Assembly: GCA_025356055.1 (NCBI GenBank)
Contig: JANXUU010000032.1
Span: 1 to 44,151, forward strand
Source: Sphingomonas sp.
GTDB taxonomy: Bacteria > Pseudomonadota > Alphaproteobacteria > Sphingomonadales > Sphingomonadaceae
DNA length: 44,151 bases
Reading direction: 5' to 3'
The notes beneath the pieces were generated by a model that searched no databases, was not told where the DNA came from, and worked only from the letters and a program-made list of their open reading frames with translations. Each line of letters begins with the position of its first letter. Position 1 is the first letter of the stretch. A program made the position numbers and the translations under genes. Below, in pieces: positions 12,731 to 22,030 of the stretch.

Positions 12731-13275
12731 CCCACACTCTCCACTGTCAGCCGATCGTTGGTGAACACGCACACCTCGGCGGCAATAGCCATCGCCCGGC
12801 GCGCGAGTTTCTCCGGATCGGGCTCATAGTCCGCGAGCGCCTTGGCCGCAGCGAGCGCATAATTACCACCCGATCCGATCGCGGCAATTGCGACATTGTC
12901 GCCCGCCTCAGGCTCGAGCACGTCGCCGTTGCCGGTCAGGATCAGCATCACTTCGGCATCGGCGACGATCATCATCGCCTCCAAATTGCGCAGATATTTG
13001 TCGGTCCGCCAGTCCTTGGCGAGCTCGACCGCGGCGCGGAGCAATTGCCCGTTCGACGCCTCGAGCTTCTTCTCGAGCCGTTCGAACAAGGTGAACGCAT
13101 CCGCGGTCGCCCCGGCAAACCCGCCGATCACCTTGCTCTCGGCCCCCAACCGGCGAACCTTCTTCGCATTGGGCTTCATCACGGTATTGCCCATGCTGAC
13201 CTGCCCGTCGCCGGCGATCACCGTGCGCCCGTCCTTCCTCACGCCGAGGATCGTCGTGCCATGCCATTGTTCCAT
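12727..13275 (-). CDS. hslV: ATP-dependent protease proteolytic subunit HslV
   Basis: HslV (ClpQ) is the threonine protease of the HslUV complex. From ATG 13275 it has 182 residues. The propeptide MEQWHG precedes [10 protein letters not shown], so Thr7 becomes the catalytic N-terminal Thr. [21 protein letters not shown] and [18 protein letters not shown] are family blocks. The frame stays open upstream to 13506, but those residues belong to a broken TMEM175-like remnant. The ATG has no recognisable Shine-Dalgarno sequence; a possible heat-shock promoter lies immediately upstream (see findings). It is co-transcribed with hslU. Confidence 0.96.
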   Translation of the reverse strand: MEQWHGTTILGVRKDGRTVIAGDGQVSMGNTVMKPNAKKVRRLGAESKVIGGFAGATADAFTLFERLEKKLEASNGQLLRAAVELAKDWRTDKYLRNLEAMMIVADAEVMLILTGNGDVLEPEAGDNVAIAAIGSGGNYALAAAKALADYEPDPEKLARRAMAIAAEVCVFTNDRLTVESVG

Positions 13276-13281
13276 GGCGGC

Positions 13282-13311
13282 TAGGTGGGAAGCCGCACGC
13301 CGCTTCTCAAG
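13282..13311 (-). promoter_or_regulatory. Possible sigma-32-like promoter of hslV
   Basis: On the minus strand CTTGAGA (13311-13305) is followed by 15 bases and CCCACCTA (13289-13282). This resembles the heat-shock form CTTGAAA/CCCCATnT with several mismatches in the -10. The -10 ends only six bases before the hslV ATG, which would make the mRNA leaderless. This is a motif reading only. Confidence 0.3.
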
Positions 13312-13315
13312 CCGT

Positions 13316-13552
13316 CGGCGTTCCATCCTCGGCAAGGCCCTCCTCGACGTGGATCTGGCGTTCATGCGGTTGTCGGGCAGAAGCCACACGATGGCGTTGA
13401 AAACATAGAGCGAGATAGGTGCCAAGCAGCGCCGCGACCGGCGCCAGCGCCGCGAGCGTAGGTTCGGCACGAACGCAAATCTCGAGCACCATGATCGTGA
13501 TCGCAATTGTGACCACGCCGTCGGTCAGGGCATTGAGACGGTCGGGTTTCAT
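13316..13552 (-). pseudogene. Frameshifted, internally deleted TMEM175/DUF1211-like remnant
   Basis: From ATG 13552 the frame gives [25 protein letters not shown] and then [16 protein letters not shown]. This is the first membrane segment and following region of bacterial TMEM175 (DUF1211) potassium-channel proteins. After LGTYLA that frame turns into non-hydrophobic sequence. A different frame continues with [17 protein letters not shown], which resembles the last membrane segment of the same family. Normal members have about 200 residues and six segments, so roughly the middle four are missing as well as the frame being broken. The second frame runs without a stop into hslV. The remnant explains an otherwise gene-free ~330 bases between eda and hslV. 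Confidence 0.55.
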
Positions 13553-13612
13553 GGCATCGCGCTGTGCCGGTTCGCGCAGCGCCTTGCAGCTTCACGAGTC
13601 CGTCGCCGTTAG

Positions 13613-14221
13613 CTAGCCGACTTCCGTCGCGGCCCTCGCCCTTGCCCCGATCGCGGCGAGGTCGCGGTCTTCAGGCCCCGCGATCCATGTTCCTCCGACG
13701 CAGCTTACCGCTTCGAGCGCGAGCCAGTCGGGGGCGTTCTCGAGCCGGATCCCGCCCGTCGGGCAAAACCGCAGCTCGGGAAACGGCCCGCTCAGCGCCT
13801 TGAGCGCAGGTCGTCCGCCCGAAGCCTCTGCGGGGAAGAATTTGAATCGCGTAAGCCCCATGTCGAGCCCACGCATAATGTCGCCGGCGGTCGCGATCCC
13901 GGGCAGGAACGGCACCCCGCTGGCGATCGCCGCGCGTCCGAGCGGCTCGGTTAGCCCCGGCGCGACAATGAATTTCGCGCCTGCGTCGATTGCCTCGTCG
14001 AGCATTTTCGGGTCGCGCACTGTCCCAGCGCCGACGATCGCGCCGGTGACGCCAGCCATGGTGTGCAACGCATCGAGCGCCCACGGTGTGCGCAGCGTCA
14101 CTTCGATAACCGGCAGCCCTGCGGCGACCAGCGTCTCGGCAAGCGCGGCCGGGTCGAGCTCATCACCGAGTACTAGTACCGGGATCACCGGCGCCATGTT
14201 CATCAGGTCGTCGATCGTCAT
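13613..14221 (-). CDS. eda: 2-keto-3-deoxy-6-phosphogluconate aldolase Eda
   Basis: Eda cleaves KDPG to pyruvate and glyceraldehyde 3-phosphate, the last step of the Entner-Doudoroff pathway. The 202-residue class I aldolase has IEVTLRTP (Glu40, Arg44), GAGTV, PGLTEP and the Schiff-base lysine in RFKFFPAE (Lys127), followed by FCPTGGI. Length is normal. It overlaps the glk stop by four bases (ATGA) and ends the zwf-edd-glk-eda operon. Confidence 0.97.
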   Translation of the reverse strand: MTIDDLMNMAPVIPVLVLGDELDPAALAETLVAAGLPVIEVTLRTPWALDALHTMAGVTGAIVGAGTVRDPKMLDEAIDAGAKFIVAPGLTEPLGRAAIASGVPFLPGIATAGDIMRGLDMGLTRFKFFPAEASGGRPALKALSGPFPELRFCPTGGIRLENAPDWLALEAVSCVGGTWIAGPEDRDLAAIGARARAATEVG

Positions 14222-15189
14222 TGATACACCTTCGCGAAGGCAGCGGCGGCGCCGAGCAGGCCGGGCTGGGGGTGGGTGATGAGCTTAACCGGCATCGCTT
14301 CCATCCGCCGTTCGAAGCGGCCCTTTGCGACGAAGCGCGTCTCGAACCCTGATTTCGGGAGGTGGTCGCGCAGCCGCAAACCCAGCCCACCGGCGATGAC
14401 GACGGCGTTCGCCCCATGCGCCAGCGCCAGGTCGCCCGCAACCGCGCCGAGGATCAGGCAGAAACGATCGAGCGCCGCCGCGGCGAGACTGTCGCTGCCC
14501 TCGAGCGCCGCCGACCACAGTTCCTTGTCGTCGCGCGGAATAAGCGGCTGTCCCTCGACCGCAGCCAAGGCGGCATGGATGTTCGTCAGCCCGCTCCCGC
14601 ACGCGACGCGCTCGACCGACACGCGCCGGAAACTTTGCCGCAAATGCGCGAGGATCTTGTCCTCGAGCGAATCGAGGGGCGCGAAATCGACATGGCCACC
14701 CTCGGTTTCGATGACGTGCACATGGCCATCACACCGAAGAAGCGCGGCGACGCCGAGCCCCGTGCCGGGACCCATCACGCTCGTCACCCCGTCGCGCGGA
14801 AGCGGTTCGCTCGGCCCAAACAAATTGAGGAAGTCGTCGTCGCGAAGTTCCGCCACGGCATGCGCCACCGCGCCGAAATCATTGACGATGACGTGGCGCT
14901 CGACCCCCAGCTTTTCCTCCATCAACGCCGGGCGAATGACCCACGGATTGTTGGTCAGCTTGAGCAGCTCGCCGCCGACCGGCCCGGCGAACGCCATGCC
15001 GAGCTCGGTCGGCAGCGGGCGGTCAAGGTGCGTCCCGAACTCCTGCCACGCGGTCTGGAAACTGGCGTGCTCAGCGGTTTTGAGCGTCACCGGCTCGTGC
15101 AGCTTGACGACATGCCCGCCGTCGATTTCGGCCAGCGCGAACCGGGCGTGCGTCCCGCCGATGTCGGCAACCGCGATCGTGCGGCTCAT
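14218..15189 (-). CDS. glk: Glucokinase
   Basis: Glk phosphorylates cytoplasmic glucose with ATP. The 323-residue product is of the bacterial Glk type (PF02685). It shows [15 protein letters not shown] (phosphate 1), [13 protein letters not shown] with the catalytic Asp, [10 protein letters not shown], the glucose-binding [11 protein letters not shown], and [11 protein letters not shown] near the C-terminus. It overlaps edd and eda by four bases on each side, so three enzymes are translated as a coupled block. It supplies glucose 6-phosphate to Zwf from glucose freed by the upstream glucosidases. Confidence 0.96.
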   Translation of the reverse strand: MSRTIAVADIGGTHARFALAEIDGGHVVKLHEPVTLKTAEHASFQTAWQEFGTHLDRPLPTELGMAFAGPVGGELLKLTNNPWVIRPALMEEKLGVERHVIVNDFGAVAHAVAELRDDDFLNLFGPSEPLPRDGVTSVMGPGTGLGVAALLRCDGHVHVIETEGGHVDFAPLDSLEDKILAHLRQSFRRVSVERVACGSGLTNIHAALAAVEGQPLIPRDDKELWSAALEGSDSLAAAALDRFCLILGAVAGDLALAHGANAVVIAGGLGLRLRDHLPKSGFETRFVAKGRFERRMEAMPVKLITHPQPGLLGAAAAFAKVYQ

Positions 15190-17021
15190 ACCGGCACCAC
15201 CTCCGCACCGACCGCTCCCTCGCCCTCCATTGCCGCGAGCATCGCCGAGGCGCCGCGCTCGGCATCGTCACAGGTGCCCCGCATCAACGCGAACAGCTCG
15301 CGACCCGTGCCCATCGGGTAGGGCGGCGCAATGGCCGGCTGGCGGCTGGCAAGGTCGACCCCGACGGCCTCGATCACCCCGTCGTCGGCGCTCATCCGCA
15401 CCCGGTCGCCATCGCGCAATCGCGACAACGGCCCGCCGCCGAGCGCTTCGGGCGAGCAATGGATCGCGGCGGGCACCTTGCCGCTCGCCCCCGACATGCG
15501 TCCATCCGTCAGCAACGCAACGCGGAACCCGCGGTCCTGGAGCACGCCCAGCGCCGGCGTCAATTTGTGCAATTCGGGCATACCATTGGCGCGCGGCCCC
15601 TGAAAGCGGACGACCACCACCACGTCGCGCTGGAGCTCGCCCGCCTGGAACGCGGCGAGCACCGATTGCTGGTCGTGAAACACCCGTGCCTCGGCCTCGA
15701 TCGTCCACCGCGAAGGATCGACCGCGCTGGTCTTGATCACCGCGCGGCCAAGGTTACCCTGAAGCAACCGCATGCCGCCATCGGCTGAGAACGGCGTGGC
15801 AACGGGGCGGAGCATCGTATCGTCCTTGCTCTCGGTCTCGCGCACCCAGCCGAGACTGTCACTGTTGAGCACTGGTGTCGCGCCATGCTCGGCCAGGCTG
15901 TCCCCGCCCGCCGTCAGCACATCGCCATGGAGCAGCCCCGCCCCGAGCAGCTCATTGGTCACAAACGCAATCCCGCCCGCCTCATGGAACCCGTTCACGT
16001 CGCCCGAGCCATTGGGATAAATCCGCGCGATCAGCGGCACCGCCGCCGATAATGCATCGAGATCGGTCCAGTCGATGACAATCCCCGCCGCGCGCGCAAT
16101 TGCCGGCAGGTGGATCGTGTGGTTGGTCGATCCCCCCGTCGCCAGCAGCCCAACCGCCGCGTTAACGATCGCCCGCTCGTCGACGACATGCCCGAGCGGC
16201 CGCTGCGACCCCTTCGCGAGATCCGCCAGCCGATGCACCGCCGCCCGCGTCAACGCCTGCCTAAGCGGCGTATTGGGATAAATGAACGCCGCACCGGGAA
16301 TGTGCAGCCCCATCAGCTCCATCATCATCTGGTTCGAGTTCGCAGTCCCGTAGAAAGTACAGGTCCCGGGCGAATGATAGCTCGCCGATTCGCTCGCCAA
16401 CAATTCGTCGCGGCCAACCTTTCCTTCTGCGAACAATTGCCGGACTCGCTGCTTTTCCTTGTTGGCGAGCCCGCTCGGCATCGGTCCCGCCGGGATCAGC
16501 AGCGCCGGCAAATGCCCGAACCTCAGCGCTCCGATCAACAGCCCCGGAACAATCTTGTCGCAAATCCCGAGCATCGCGACCGCGTCGAACATGCCGTGCG
16601 ACAGTGCGATCACCGTCCCCATCGCGATATTGTCGCGGCTGAACAGGGACAAATCCATCCCCTCCTGCCCTTGCGTCACCCCGTCGCACATCGCCGGAAC
16701 TCCGCCCGCGACCTGCGCCGTTGCGCCGACTTCGCGCGCGAAAATCTTGATCTGCTCGGGGTAGCGGCCATAGGGCTGGTGCGCCGACAGCATGTCGTTG
16801 AACGCCGTCACGATCCCGATATTCGGCCCGGCAATCGCCTTGATCGCGGGCTTGTCCTCCCCCGACGCGGCAAAGCCATGCGCGAAATTCCCACATGACA
16901 GACGTGGCCGCCGCAGACCGTGATCGGCTTCCTGCGCGATCAAATCGAGATAGCGCCGCCGCGTGGGGCGAGACCGGGCGATGATCCGCTCCGTCACCGC
17001 CATCACGCGCGCATCAGTCAT
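15186..17021 (-). CDS. edd: 6-phosphogluconate dehydratase Edd
   Basis: Edd dehydrates 6-phosphogluconate to KDPG. This 611-residue member of the IlvD/Edd family carries the iron-sulfur cysteine motifs [21 protein letters not shown] and [13 protein letters not shown], and the C-terminal [18 protein letters not shown] block. The product length is close to E. coli Edd. The start overlaps the zwf stop by eight bases and the stop overlaps glk by four. Confidence 0.97.
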   Translation of the reverse strand: MTDARVMAVTERIIARSRPTRRRYLDLIAQEADHGLRRPRLSCGNFAHGFAASGEDKPAIKAIAGPNIGIVTAFNDMLSAHQPYGRYPEQIKIFAREVGATAQVAGGVPAMCDGVTQGQEGMDLSLFSRDNIAMGTVIALSHGMFDAVAMLGICDKIVPGLLIGALRFGHLPALLIPAGPMPSGLANKEKQRVRQLFAEGKVGRDELLASESASYHSPGTCTFYGTANSNQMMMELMGLHIPGAAFIYPNTPLRQALTRAAVHRLADLAKGSQRPLGHVVDERAIVNAAVGLLATGGSTNHTIHLPAIARAAGIVIDWTDLDALSAAVPLIARIYPNGSGDVNGFHEAGGIAFVTNELLGAGLLHGDVLTAGGDSLAEHGATPVLNSDSLGWVRETESKDDTMLRPVATPFSADGGMRLLQGNLGRAVIKTSAVDPSRWTIEAEARVFHDQQSVLAAFQAGELQRDVVVVVRFQGPRANGMPELHKLTPALGVLQDRGFRVALLTDGRMSGASGKVPAAIHCSPEALGGGPLSRLRDGDRVRMSADDGVIEAVGVDLASRQPAIAPPYPMGTGRELFALMRGTCDDAERGASAMLAAMEGEGAVGAEVVPV

Positions 17022-18471
17022 TCCAGCTCACTCCGTTGCGCTCGGCCAGCGCGATCGCCGCCGACGGCCCCCAGTTGCCCGAGGCATAGGGTTTGGGCAC
17101 CATTCCCGCCGCTTCCCACGCCGCGCGGACCCCGTCGATCCACTGCCACTGCGCCTCGACCTCGTCGCGCCGAACGAACAACGTCGGCTCGCCCTCGACC
17201 AGGTCGAGCAGCAGCCGTTCATAGGCTATCCGCCGCCGCGTGTCGCTGAACGCATCGTCGCGCCCGATTCCCAGGTGAACCTCGCGCAGCTTGACCCCGC
17301 CCCGGTCGAGCCCGGGCACCTTGGCCATTAGCGACAGCTCGATATTCTCGTCGGGCTGGATCGCGATCGTCAGCTTGTTGGGCGTCGTGGTCGCGCCCCG
17401 CGTGTGAAACATCGAGTGCGGAACGCATTTGAACTGGATGACGATCTCGGTCCGCCGGTCGGGCAACCGCTTGCCCGTGCGCAGATAGAACGGCACCCCG
17501 GCCCAGCGCCAATTGTCGACATAGGCCTGCAGCGCAACGAAGGTTTCGGTGGTCGATCCCTTGCCCAGCTCCTCGGCATAGGCCGGAACCGGCTTGCTGC
17601 CGACCGCGCCCGCGCCATATTGCCCGATCACCACCCGGCTCGCCGCATCGGCGGCGGTTACCGGCCGCAGCGACCTCAGCACCTTGACCTTCTCGTCGCG
17701 CACTGCGGTCGCGTCAAAGCTCGCCGGCGGCTCCATCGCGACCAGCGCGAGCAGCTGCAGCATATGGTTCTGGACCATGTCGCGAAGCGCGCCCGCTCCG
17801 TCATAATAATCGCCGCGCCCTTCAAGCCCGATCGTCTCCGACACGGTGATCTGGACATGGTCGATCGTCGCGCTGGTCCACAGCGGCTCGAACATCACAT
17901 TGGCAAAGCGCAGCGCAAGCAGGTTCTGCACTGTCTCCTTGCCAAGATAATGGTCGATGCGGAACGTCTGCGCCTCGCTGAACGCGCCCGCGACGGCGTC
18001 ATTGATCGCCCGGCTCGAAGCGAGGTCCGACCCCAATGGCTTCTCGAGTGCCAGCCGCACCTCCTCCCCGGTCAGCCCAGCCGCTGCCAGCCCGTCGATC
18101 GTTGCCTTGAACAGCGACGGCGCGGTCGAGAGGAAGATCGCCACCCCGCCCGACGTGTCGCCGACGACCTCTTCCAGGCGGTGAAAACCCGCGGTGTCGG
18201 TCGCGTCGAGCGGGACATAGTGGACCCGCTCGAGGAACCGCGCGACCCGCTCCTCGTCGAACAGCGCCTCGGGCACGTGGTCGCGGATCGCCGCCAGCGA
18301 ATGCTCGCGAAAGGCGGCGTCATCCTGCTTGGTCCGCGCCGTCCCGATGATCCGCAATGCCGGCGGCAGCAGCCCGTCGCAATCTAGCCCGTAGAGCGAC
18401 GGCAACAACATCCGCGCGGCGAGGTCGCCGGTTGCGCCGAACAGGATCAGGGTCGAAGCGGTCGCGGTCAT
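17014..18471 (-). CDS. zwf: Glucose-6-phosphate 1-dehydrogenase
   Basis: Zwf oxidises glucose 6-phosphate to 6-phosphogluconolactone with NAD(P)+. From ATG 18471 it has 485 residues. [10 protein letters not shown] is the nucleotide-binding motif, with EKPLG at ~143 and the substrate-binding signature [10 protein letters not shown] at 171-180. A second ATG six bases upstream (18477) abuts AAGGA with no spacing; the same AAGGA sits five bases before ATG 18471, which is therefore preferred. The gene follows the tryptophan halogenase after only a few bases, tying the Entner-Doudoroff operon to the starch locus. No pgl gene lies here. Confidence 0.97.
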   Translation of the reverse strand: MTATASTLILFGATGDLAARMLLPSLYGLDCDGLLPPALRIIGTARTKQDDAAFREHSLAAIRDHVPEALFDEERVARFLERVHYVPLDATDTAGFHRLEEVVGDTSGGVAIFLSTAPSLFKATIDGLAAAGLTGEEVRLALEKPLGSDLASSRAINDAVAGAFSEAQTFRIDHYLGKETVQNLLALRFANVMFEPLWTSATIDHVQITVSETIGLEGRGDYYDGAGALRDMVQNHMLQLLALVAMEPPASFDATAVRDEKVKVLRSLRPVTAADAASRVVIGQYGAGAVGSKPVPAYAEELGKGSTTETFVALQAYVDNWRWAGVPFYLRTGKRLPDRRTEIVIQFKCVPHSMFHTRGATTTPNKLTIAIQPDENIELSLMAKVPGLDRGGVKLREVHLGIGRDDAFSDTRRRIAYERLLLDLVEGEPTLFVRRDEVEAQWQWIDGVRAAWEAAGMVPKPYASGNWGPSAAIALAERNGVSWND

Positions 18472-18480
18472 TGCCATCCT

Positions 18481-19986
18481 TCAAACGCTCGCGCCCACCT
18501 CGCCGAGCACGGCGAGATGGGACGGGAAATTGCTTGCGCAGCCTTCGACGAACTTGTCGACCCGTGCCATGTCGACTTGTGCCGCAGCCCCAGTCGCAGG
18601 CACCATCCGGTCGGGAAAATTACCATAGCCAGCGAGCAGACAGTGCCAGCTAGCTGCGGTGTAAATGTCATCGATCCCCTGCCGCGCGATTTCTTCCTCG
18701 AGGCTCGCGCCCGTGAACCAGGCGCTGAAGATGTCTTTAAGGCTCTCGGAAAGCTCGTCATGTCCAGTGGCATCCCGCCAATAAGGCGAATCGGCCCGCC
18801 GCGCGGCGCGATAATGGCACACCAGATAATCGCGAATTCCCTCATACCGACGAGCGATCGCGGCATTGAACCCTGCACGCGTCGCCACCGTATTTGCCTC
18901 GGCATCAATTGTCCTGATGAACCGCTCGACGGTCGCCAGCACGACATGAAGCGCGGTCGCCTCAAGCGGCTCGACAAACCCCTGCGCCAGCCCGATCGCG
19001 AGGCAATTTTCGACCCAGCTCCGCTCAACTCGCCCGACACGCATCTTCAGGTGCCGCACCGCGCACTCACCCGGCAGGCCGAGAAGCTCCAGCAACTCCG
19101 CCGCCGCCGCGTCGCGGTCGATGTATTTCGATGAATAGACATAGCCATTGCCCGCGCGATTGGTCAGCGGGATATGCCAGGCCCACCCCGCTGACAGCGC
19201 GGTCGCGCGCGTACACACCCCCGGCCCGTCGCCCGGCAGCGGGGTTGGCACCACCACCGCGCTGTCGTTGAACAAATTCGCCTCGAACGACCGATGCGGC
19301 TCGCCCAGCGCGCCTTCGATAATCACCGCACGGAACCCGCTCGCGTCGACGAACAGTTGGGCCTCGAACCGTCGCCCATCCTCGGCGACCAGCGCCGCGA
19401 CCGCGCCGTCTTCGTTCATCACGACCTCGGCGATCTTTGCGTCGATATGGACCACCCCCCGCGCGCAAGCCACCTCGCGCAGATAGGCGCCGACCAGGCC
19501 CGCATCGAAATGATAGCCATAGCCGACGTCGAACGGGAAATTATCCGGCGCGACCGGCGCCCGGCCATCCCGAGCGAGCGCCGCCGGGATATAAAAACGG
19601 TCGGGATGCGCGACCACGTCATGCCCACCCCGCCGAGCATAGGCGTTGAAAAAGAATTGAGAACTTGTGTGCCTGTCGAGCGCGGTCGGGAAGGGATGGA
19701 AATAGCGCTCATATCCCGGCGCGTCGGACCAGCCATCGAACGCGATCCCGGTCTTGAACGTCGCATTGCAACGCGGCATCCACTCCGCCTCGGCGATGCC
19801 CAGATCGTCGAAGAACGCCTTCAGCTGCGGCGTCGATCCCTCGCCCACTCCGATGATGCCGATGTCGCTCGATTCGATTAGCGTGACCTGTGTCCCACTG
19901 CCACCCCAATGATGCTGGAACAGGCACGCCGCCATCCACCCGGCGGTCCCGCCGCCAAGGATAATGATGCTTGCCGGCCGCTTCAT
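18481..19986 (-). CDS. Tryptophan halogenase family protein 1 (flavin-dependent)
   Basis: This 501-residue FAD-binding protein is of the tryptophan halogenase family (PF04820). ILGGGTAGWMAA is the FAD motif GxGxxG at 11-16. Lys78 in ATFKTGIAF is the expected catalytic lysine. WAWHIP (268-273) is the WxWxIP motif that marks flavin-dependent halogenases. The usual E-S-T after EPL is E342-A343-T344 here, so the Ser normally next to the catalytic Glu is Ala. Start ATG 19986 lies 10 bases after the GH97 stop; the longer frame to 20037 is unsupported. No signal peptide is seen. A chloride- or bromide-transferring role is family inference. In TonB-receptor loci these proteins have no settled function, and no pathway substrate is visible here. 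Confidence 0.88.
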   Translation of the reverse strand: MKRPASIIILGGGTAGWMAACLFQHHWGGSGTQVTLIESSDIGIIGVGEGSTPQLKAFFDDLGIAEAEWMPRCNATFKTGIAFDGWSDAPGYERYFHPFPTALDRHTSSQFFFNAYARRGGHDVVAHPDRFYIPAALARDGRAPVAPDNFPFDVGYGYHFDAGLVGAYLREVACARGVVHIDAKIAEVVMNEDGAVAALVAEDGRRFEAQLFVDASGFRAVIIEGALGEPHRSFEANLFNDSAVVVPTPLPGDGPGVCTRATALSAGWAWHIPLTNRAGNGYVYSSKYIDRDAAAAELLELLGLPGECAVRHLKMRVGRVERSWVENCLAIGLAQGFVEPLEATALHVVLATVERFIRTIDAEANTVATRAGFNAAIARRYEGIRDYLVCHYRAARRADSPYWRDATGHDELSESLKDIFSAWFTGASLEEEIARQGIDDIYTAASWHCLLAGYGNFPDRMVPATGAAAQVDMARVDKFVEGCASNFPSHLAVLGEVGASV

Positions 19987-19996
19987 CGGCGCGTTT

Positions 19997-22030
19997 TCAT
20001 CGACCGAGCGAGACGAACCGCACCGCCGCGCCGCCACCCGGCGCGATTCGCAGCGCCAGCCGGTCGCCCGCGCTCACCTTGCGCTGTTCGATCACGATCG
20101 CCCGCGGATTGGTGCGATAGTCGGCAGTGTCGCCGTCGCGATAAATCTCGGCGCGCCAGCGGCCCTCGCCGAGGAATCCCAGCGGCACGTCGAAGTGGCG
20201 CTCCTGCTCGTCCCCCACCGCTCCGACAAACCATTCATTCTTGCCTCTGGTCTTGCGCGCGATGACCGCAAGATCGCCGACCTCGCCTGCCAGCACCTTG
20301 GTATCGTCCCAATCGACCGCAACATCCTTGATGAACTGCAGCGGCCCCGGATTGGCGGCGAGGTTCTCGGGCAGGTCCGCCGCCATCTGGATCGGCGAGT
20401 AGATTACCACATACAGCGCGAGTTGCTTGGCCAGCGTCGACAGGATCGGCGTATTGCCGCGCCCCATCAGGCTCAGCACGCCCGGGGTGAAATCCATCGG
20501 CCCCGACAGCATCCGCGTGAACACCAGATTGGCCTCATGCTCGGGCGGGTTCTTGGGCACTCCCCACGCGTTATACTCCATCCCCCGCTGGCCCTCGCGG
20601 CTGATCCAGCTCGGGTAGGTCCGGCGAAGCCCGGTGTCCTTGACCGGCTCGTGCGCGTCGATCGCGATGTGGCGCTTGGCAGCTTCGGTGACGACCTTGA
20701 GATGATGCCGCACCATCACCTGGCCCTCATGCCATTCAAAGCGCGGCTTGCCGTCTGGACCGACCGCCTGCACCCCGCCCGCGTCGGACACATAGCCGGT
20801 CTTGATCGCGTCGACGCCCAGCTTCTGGAACATGTCGAACCCGGCGCCCATGCGCGGCTCGTACCACGCGATGTTGGCGCTGGTCTCGTTGTGACCGATG
20901 AAGTGCACCCCCTTCTTGAGGCCGTAAGCGACCACCCCGGGCAAATCGAAATCGGGATAGGCCTCGGTGAAGCTGAAGGTATCGCCATTGGCGAACCAGT
21001 CGCCATCCCAGCCCTTGTTCCACCCTTCGACCAGCAGGCCGGTGAACTCGTTGGCCGCGGCGAAATCGATCATCTTGCGGGCATAGGCGGTCGTCGCGCC
21101 ATGCTTCGCCCCCGACGCCCAACTTTGCGTGTCGAGGTGCATTCCCCACCAGATACCGACATATTTGCGCGGCTTCACCCAGCTTACGTCGCCCAGCTTG
21201 TTGGGCTCGTTTAGATTGAGGATTTCGACATTGGCGGCATAGAGCGATGGTGCGTCGCCGGTGATCAGCATCACCCGCCACGGCGTCACGAACGGCGTGT
21301 CGCGCGTTACCTTCGGCCCGCTCGACGAAGGCGTCAGCACTGCCTTGAGCAACCCGCCTTGGACCTTGGCGATGTTCATCCCCGAATAATCGACCAGCGC
21401 AGCCTCGTGGAACGCAATGTGCGTCCCGTCGCTCGGGCGGATCGTCATCGGGGTCTGGGCGATCCCGATCTCGCTGATCTTCGTGCGATTATAGAGATAT
21501 TCCTCGCGGTTACTTTCGAATGCCGTGTCCCACCACGCCTCGCCATCGCCGACCACGCGGAACTGGGTCAGCTCTTCGGCGATATTGGCGGTTGCCAGAT
21601 TGGGCTGGCGCGGGAATTCGATTCGGAACGCGACGGCGTCATCGAACAACCGCGCCACGACCCGCATCCGACGGTGGAGCTTGCTGCCCTCTTCGAACGT
21701 CGCGGAGACCTCGTTGTAGTGGTTACGCACCCGCCGCCACTCGCCCCACGGCTGCTCCCACGTCTCGTCGAACGACCGCGTGGCCTGGTCGACCAGCTTG
21801 AAGTTGCGCAGCATCTGCGGCGCGTCGGTAAACAGGAAACCGAGCTGCGAATCGCCGATCAGTGGCTTGCCATTTCGCGTCACCGAATAATTGACCCGGC
21901 CCTCACCCCCGGCCCCGATCTGATAAGCAATTTCCCCGTTCGGCGATCTAGCCTGCACTGGCACGTCCGCCAGCGCGGGGCTTGCCAAAAGTGCGATAAG
22001 GGTGGTCAGGACCAGTGCAATCTTGAACAT
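19997..22030 (-). CDS. GH97 alpha-glucosidase, SusB-like, secreted
   Basis: This 677-residue glycoside hydrolase family 97 enzyme hydrolyses alpha-glucosidic bonds of maltooligosaccharides. A signal peptide ending in SPALA predicts the periplasm. The catalytic region resembles the inverting SusB subgroup: AIKTGYVSD (409-416) has no nucleophile Asp at the retaining-enzyme position. Candidate base and acid glutamates are Glu435 (WHEGQ), Glu461 (DAHEPV) and Glu485 (QRGMEYNAWG), matching Glu439, Glu508 and Glu532 of SusB by alignment by eye. The start overlaps the stop of the GH13_23 gene by one base (TGATG). It cuts glucose from oligosaccharides released by the neighbouring amylase. Confidence 0.93.
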   Translation of the reverse strand: MFKIALVLTTLIALLASPALADVPVQARSPNGEIAYQIGAGGEGRVNYSVTRNGKPLIGDSQLGFLFTDAPQMLRNFKLVDQATRSFDETWEQPWGEWRRVRNHYNEVSATFEEGSKLHRRMRVVARLFDDAVAFRIEFPRQPNLATANIAEELTQFRVVGDGEAWWDTAFESNREEYLYNRTKISEIGIAQTPMTIRPSDGTHIAFHEAALVDYSGMNIAKVQGGLLKAVLTPSSSGPKVTRDTPFVTPWRVMLITGDAPSLYAANVEILNLNEPNKLGDVSWVKPRKYVGIWWGMHLDTQSWASGAKHGATTAYARKMIDFAAANEFTGLLVEGWNKGWDGDWFANGDTFSFTEAYPDFDLPGVVAYGLKKGVHFIGHNETSANIAWYEPRMGAGFDMFQKLGVDAIKTGYVSDAGGVQAVGPDGKPRFEWHEGQVMVRHHLKVVTEAAKRHIAIDAHEPVKDTGLRRTYPSWISREGQRGMEYNAWGVPKNPPEHEANLVFTRMLSGPMDFTPGVLSLMGRGNTPILSTLAKQLALYVVIYSPIQMAADLPENLAANPGPLQFIKDVAVDWDDTKVLAGEVGDLAVIARKTRGKNEWFVGAVGDEQERHFDVPLGFLGEGRWRAEIYRDGDTADYRTNPRAIVIEQRKVSAGDRLALRIAPGGGAAVRFVSLGR

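Noticed and set aside
14276-15736. A 486-codon plus-strand frame opposite glk and edd.
   Set aside because: It is low-complexity Ser/Arg/Pro sequence opposite two enzymes with intact active sites.
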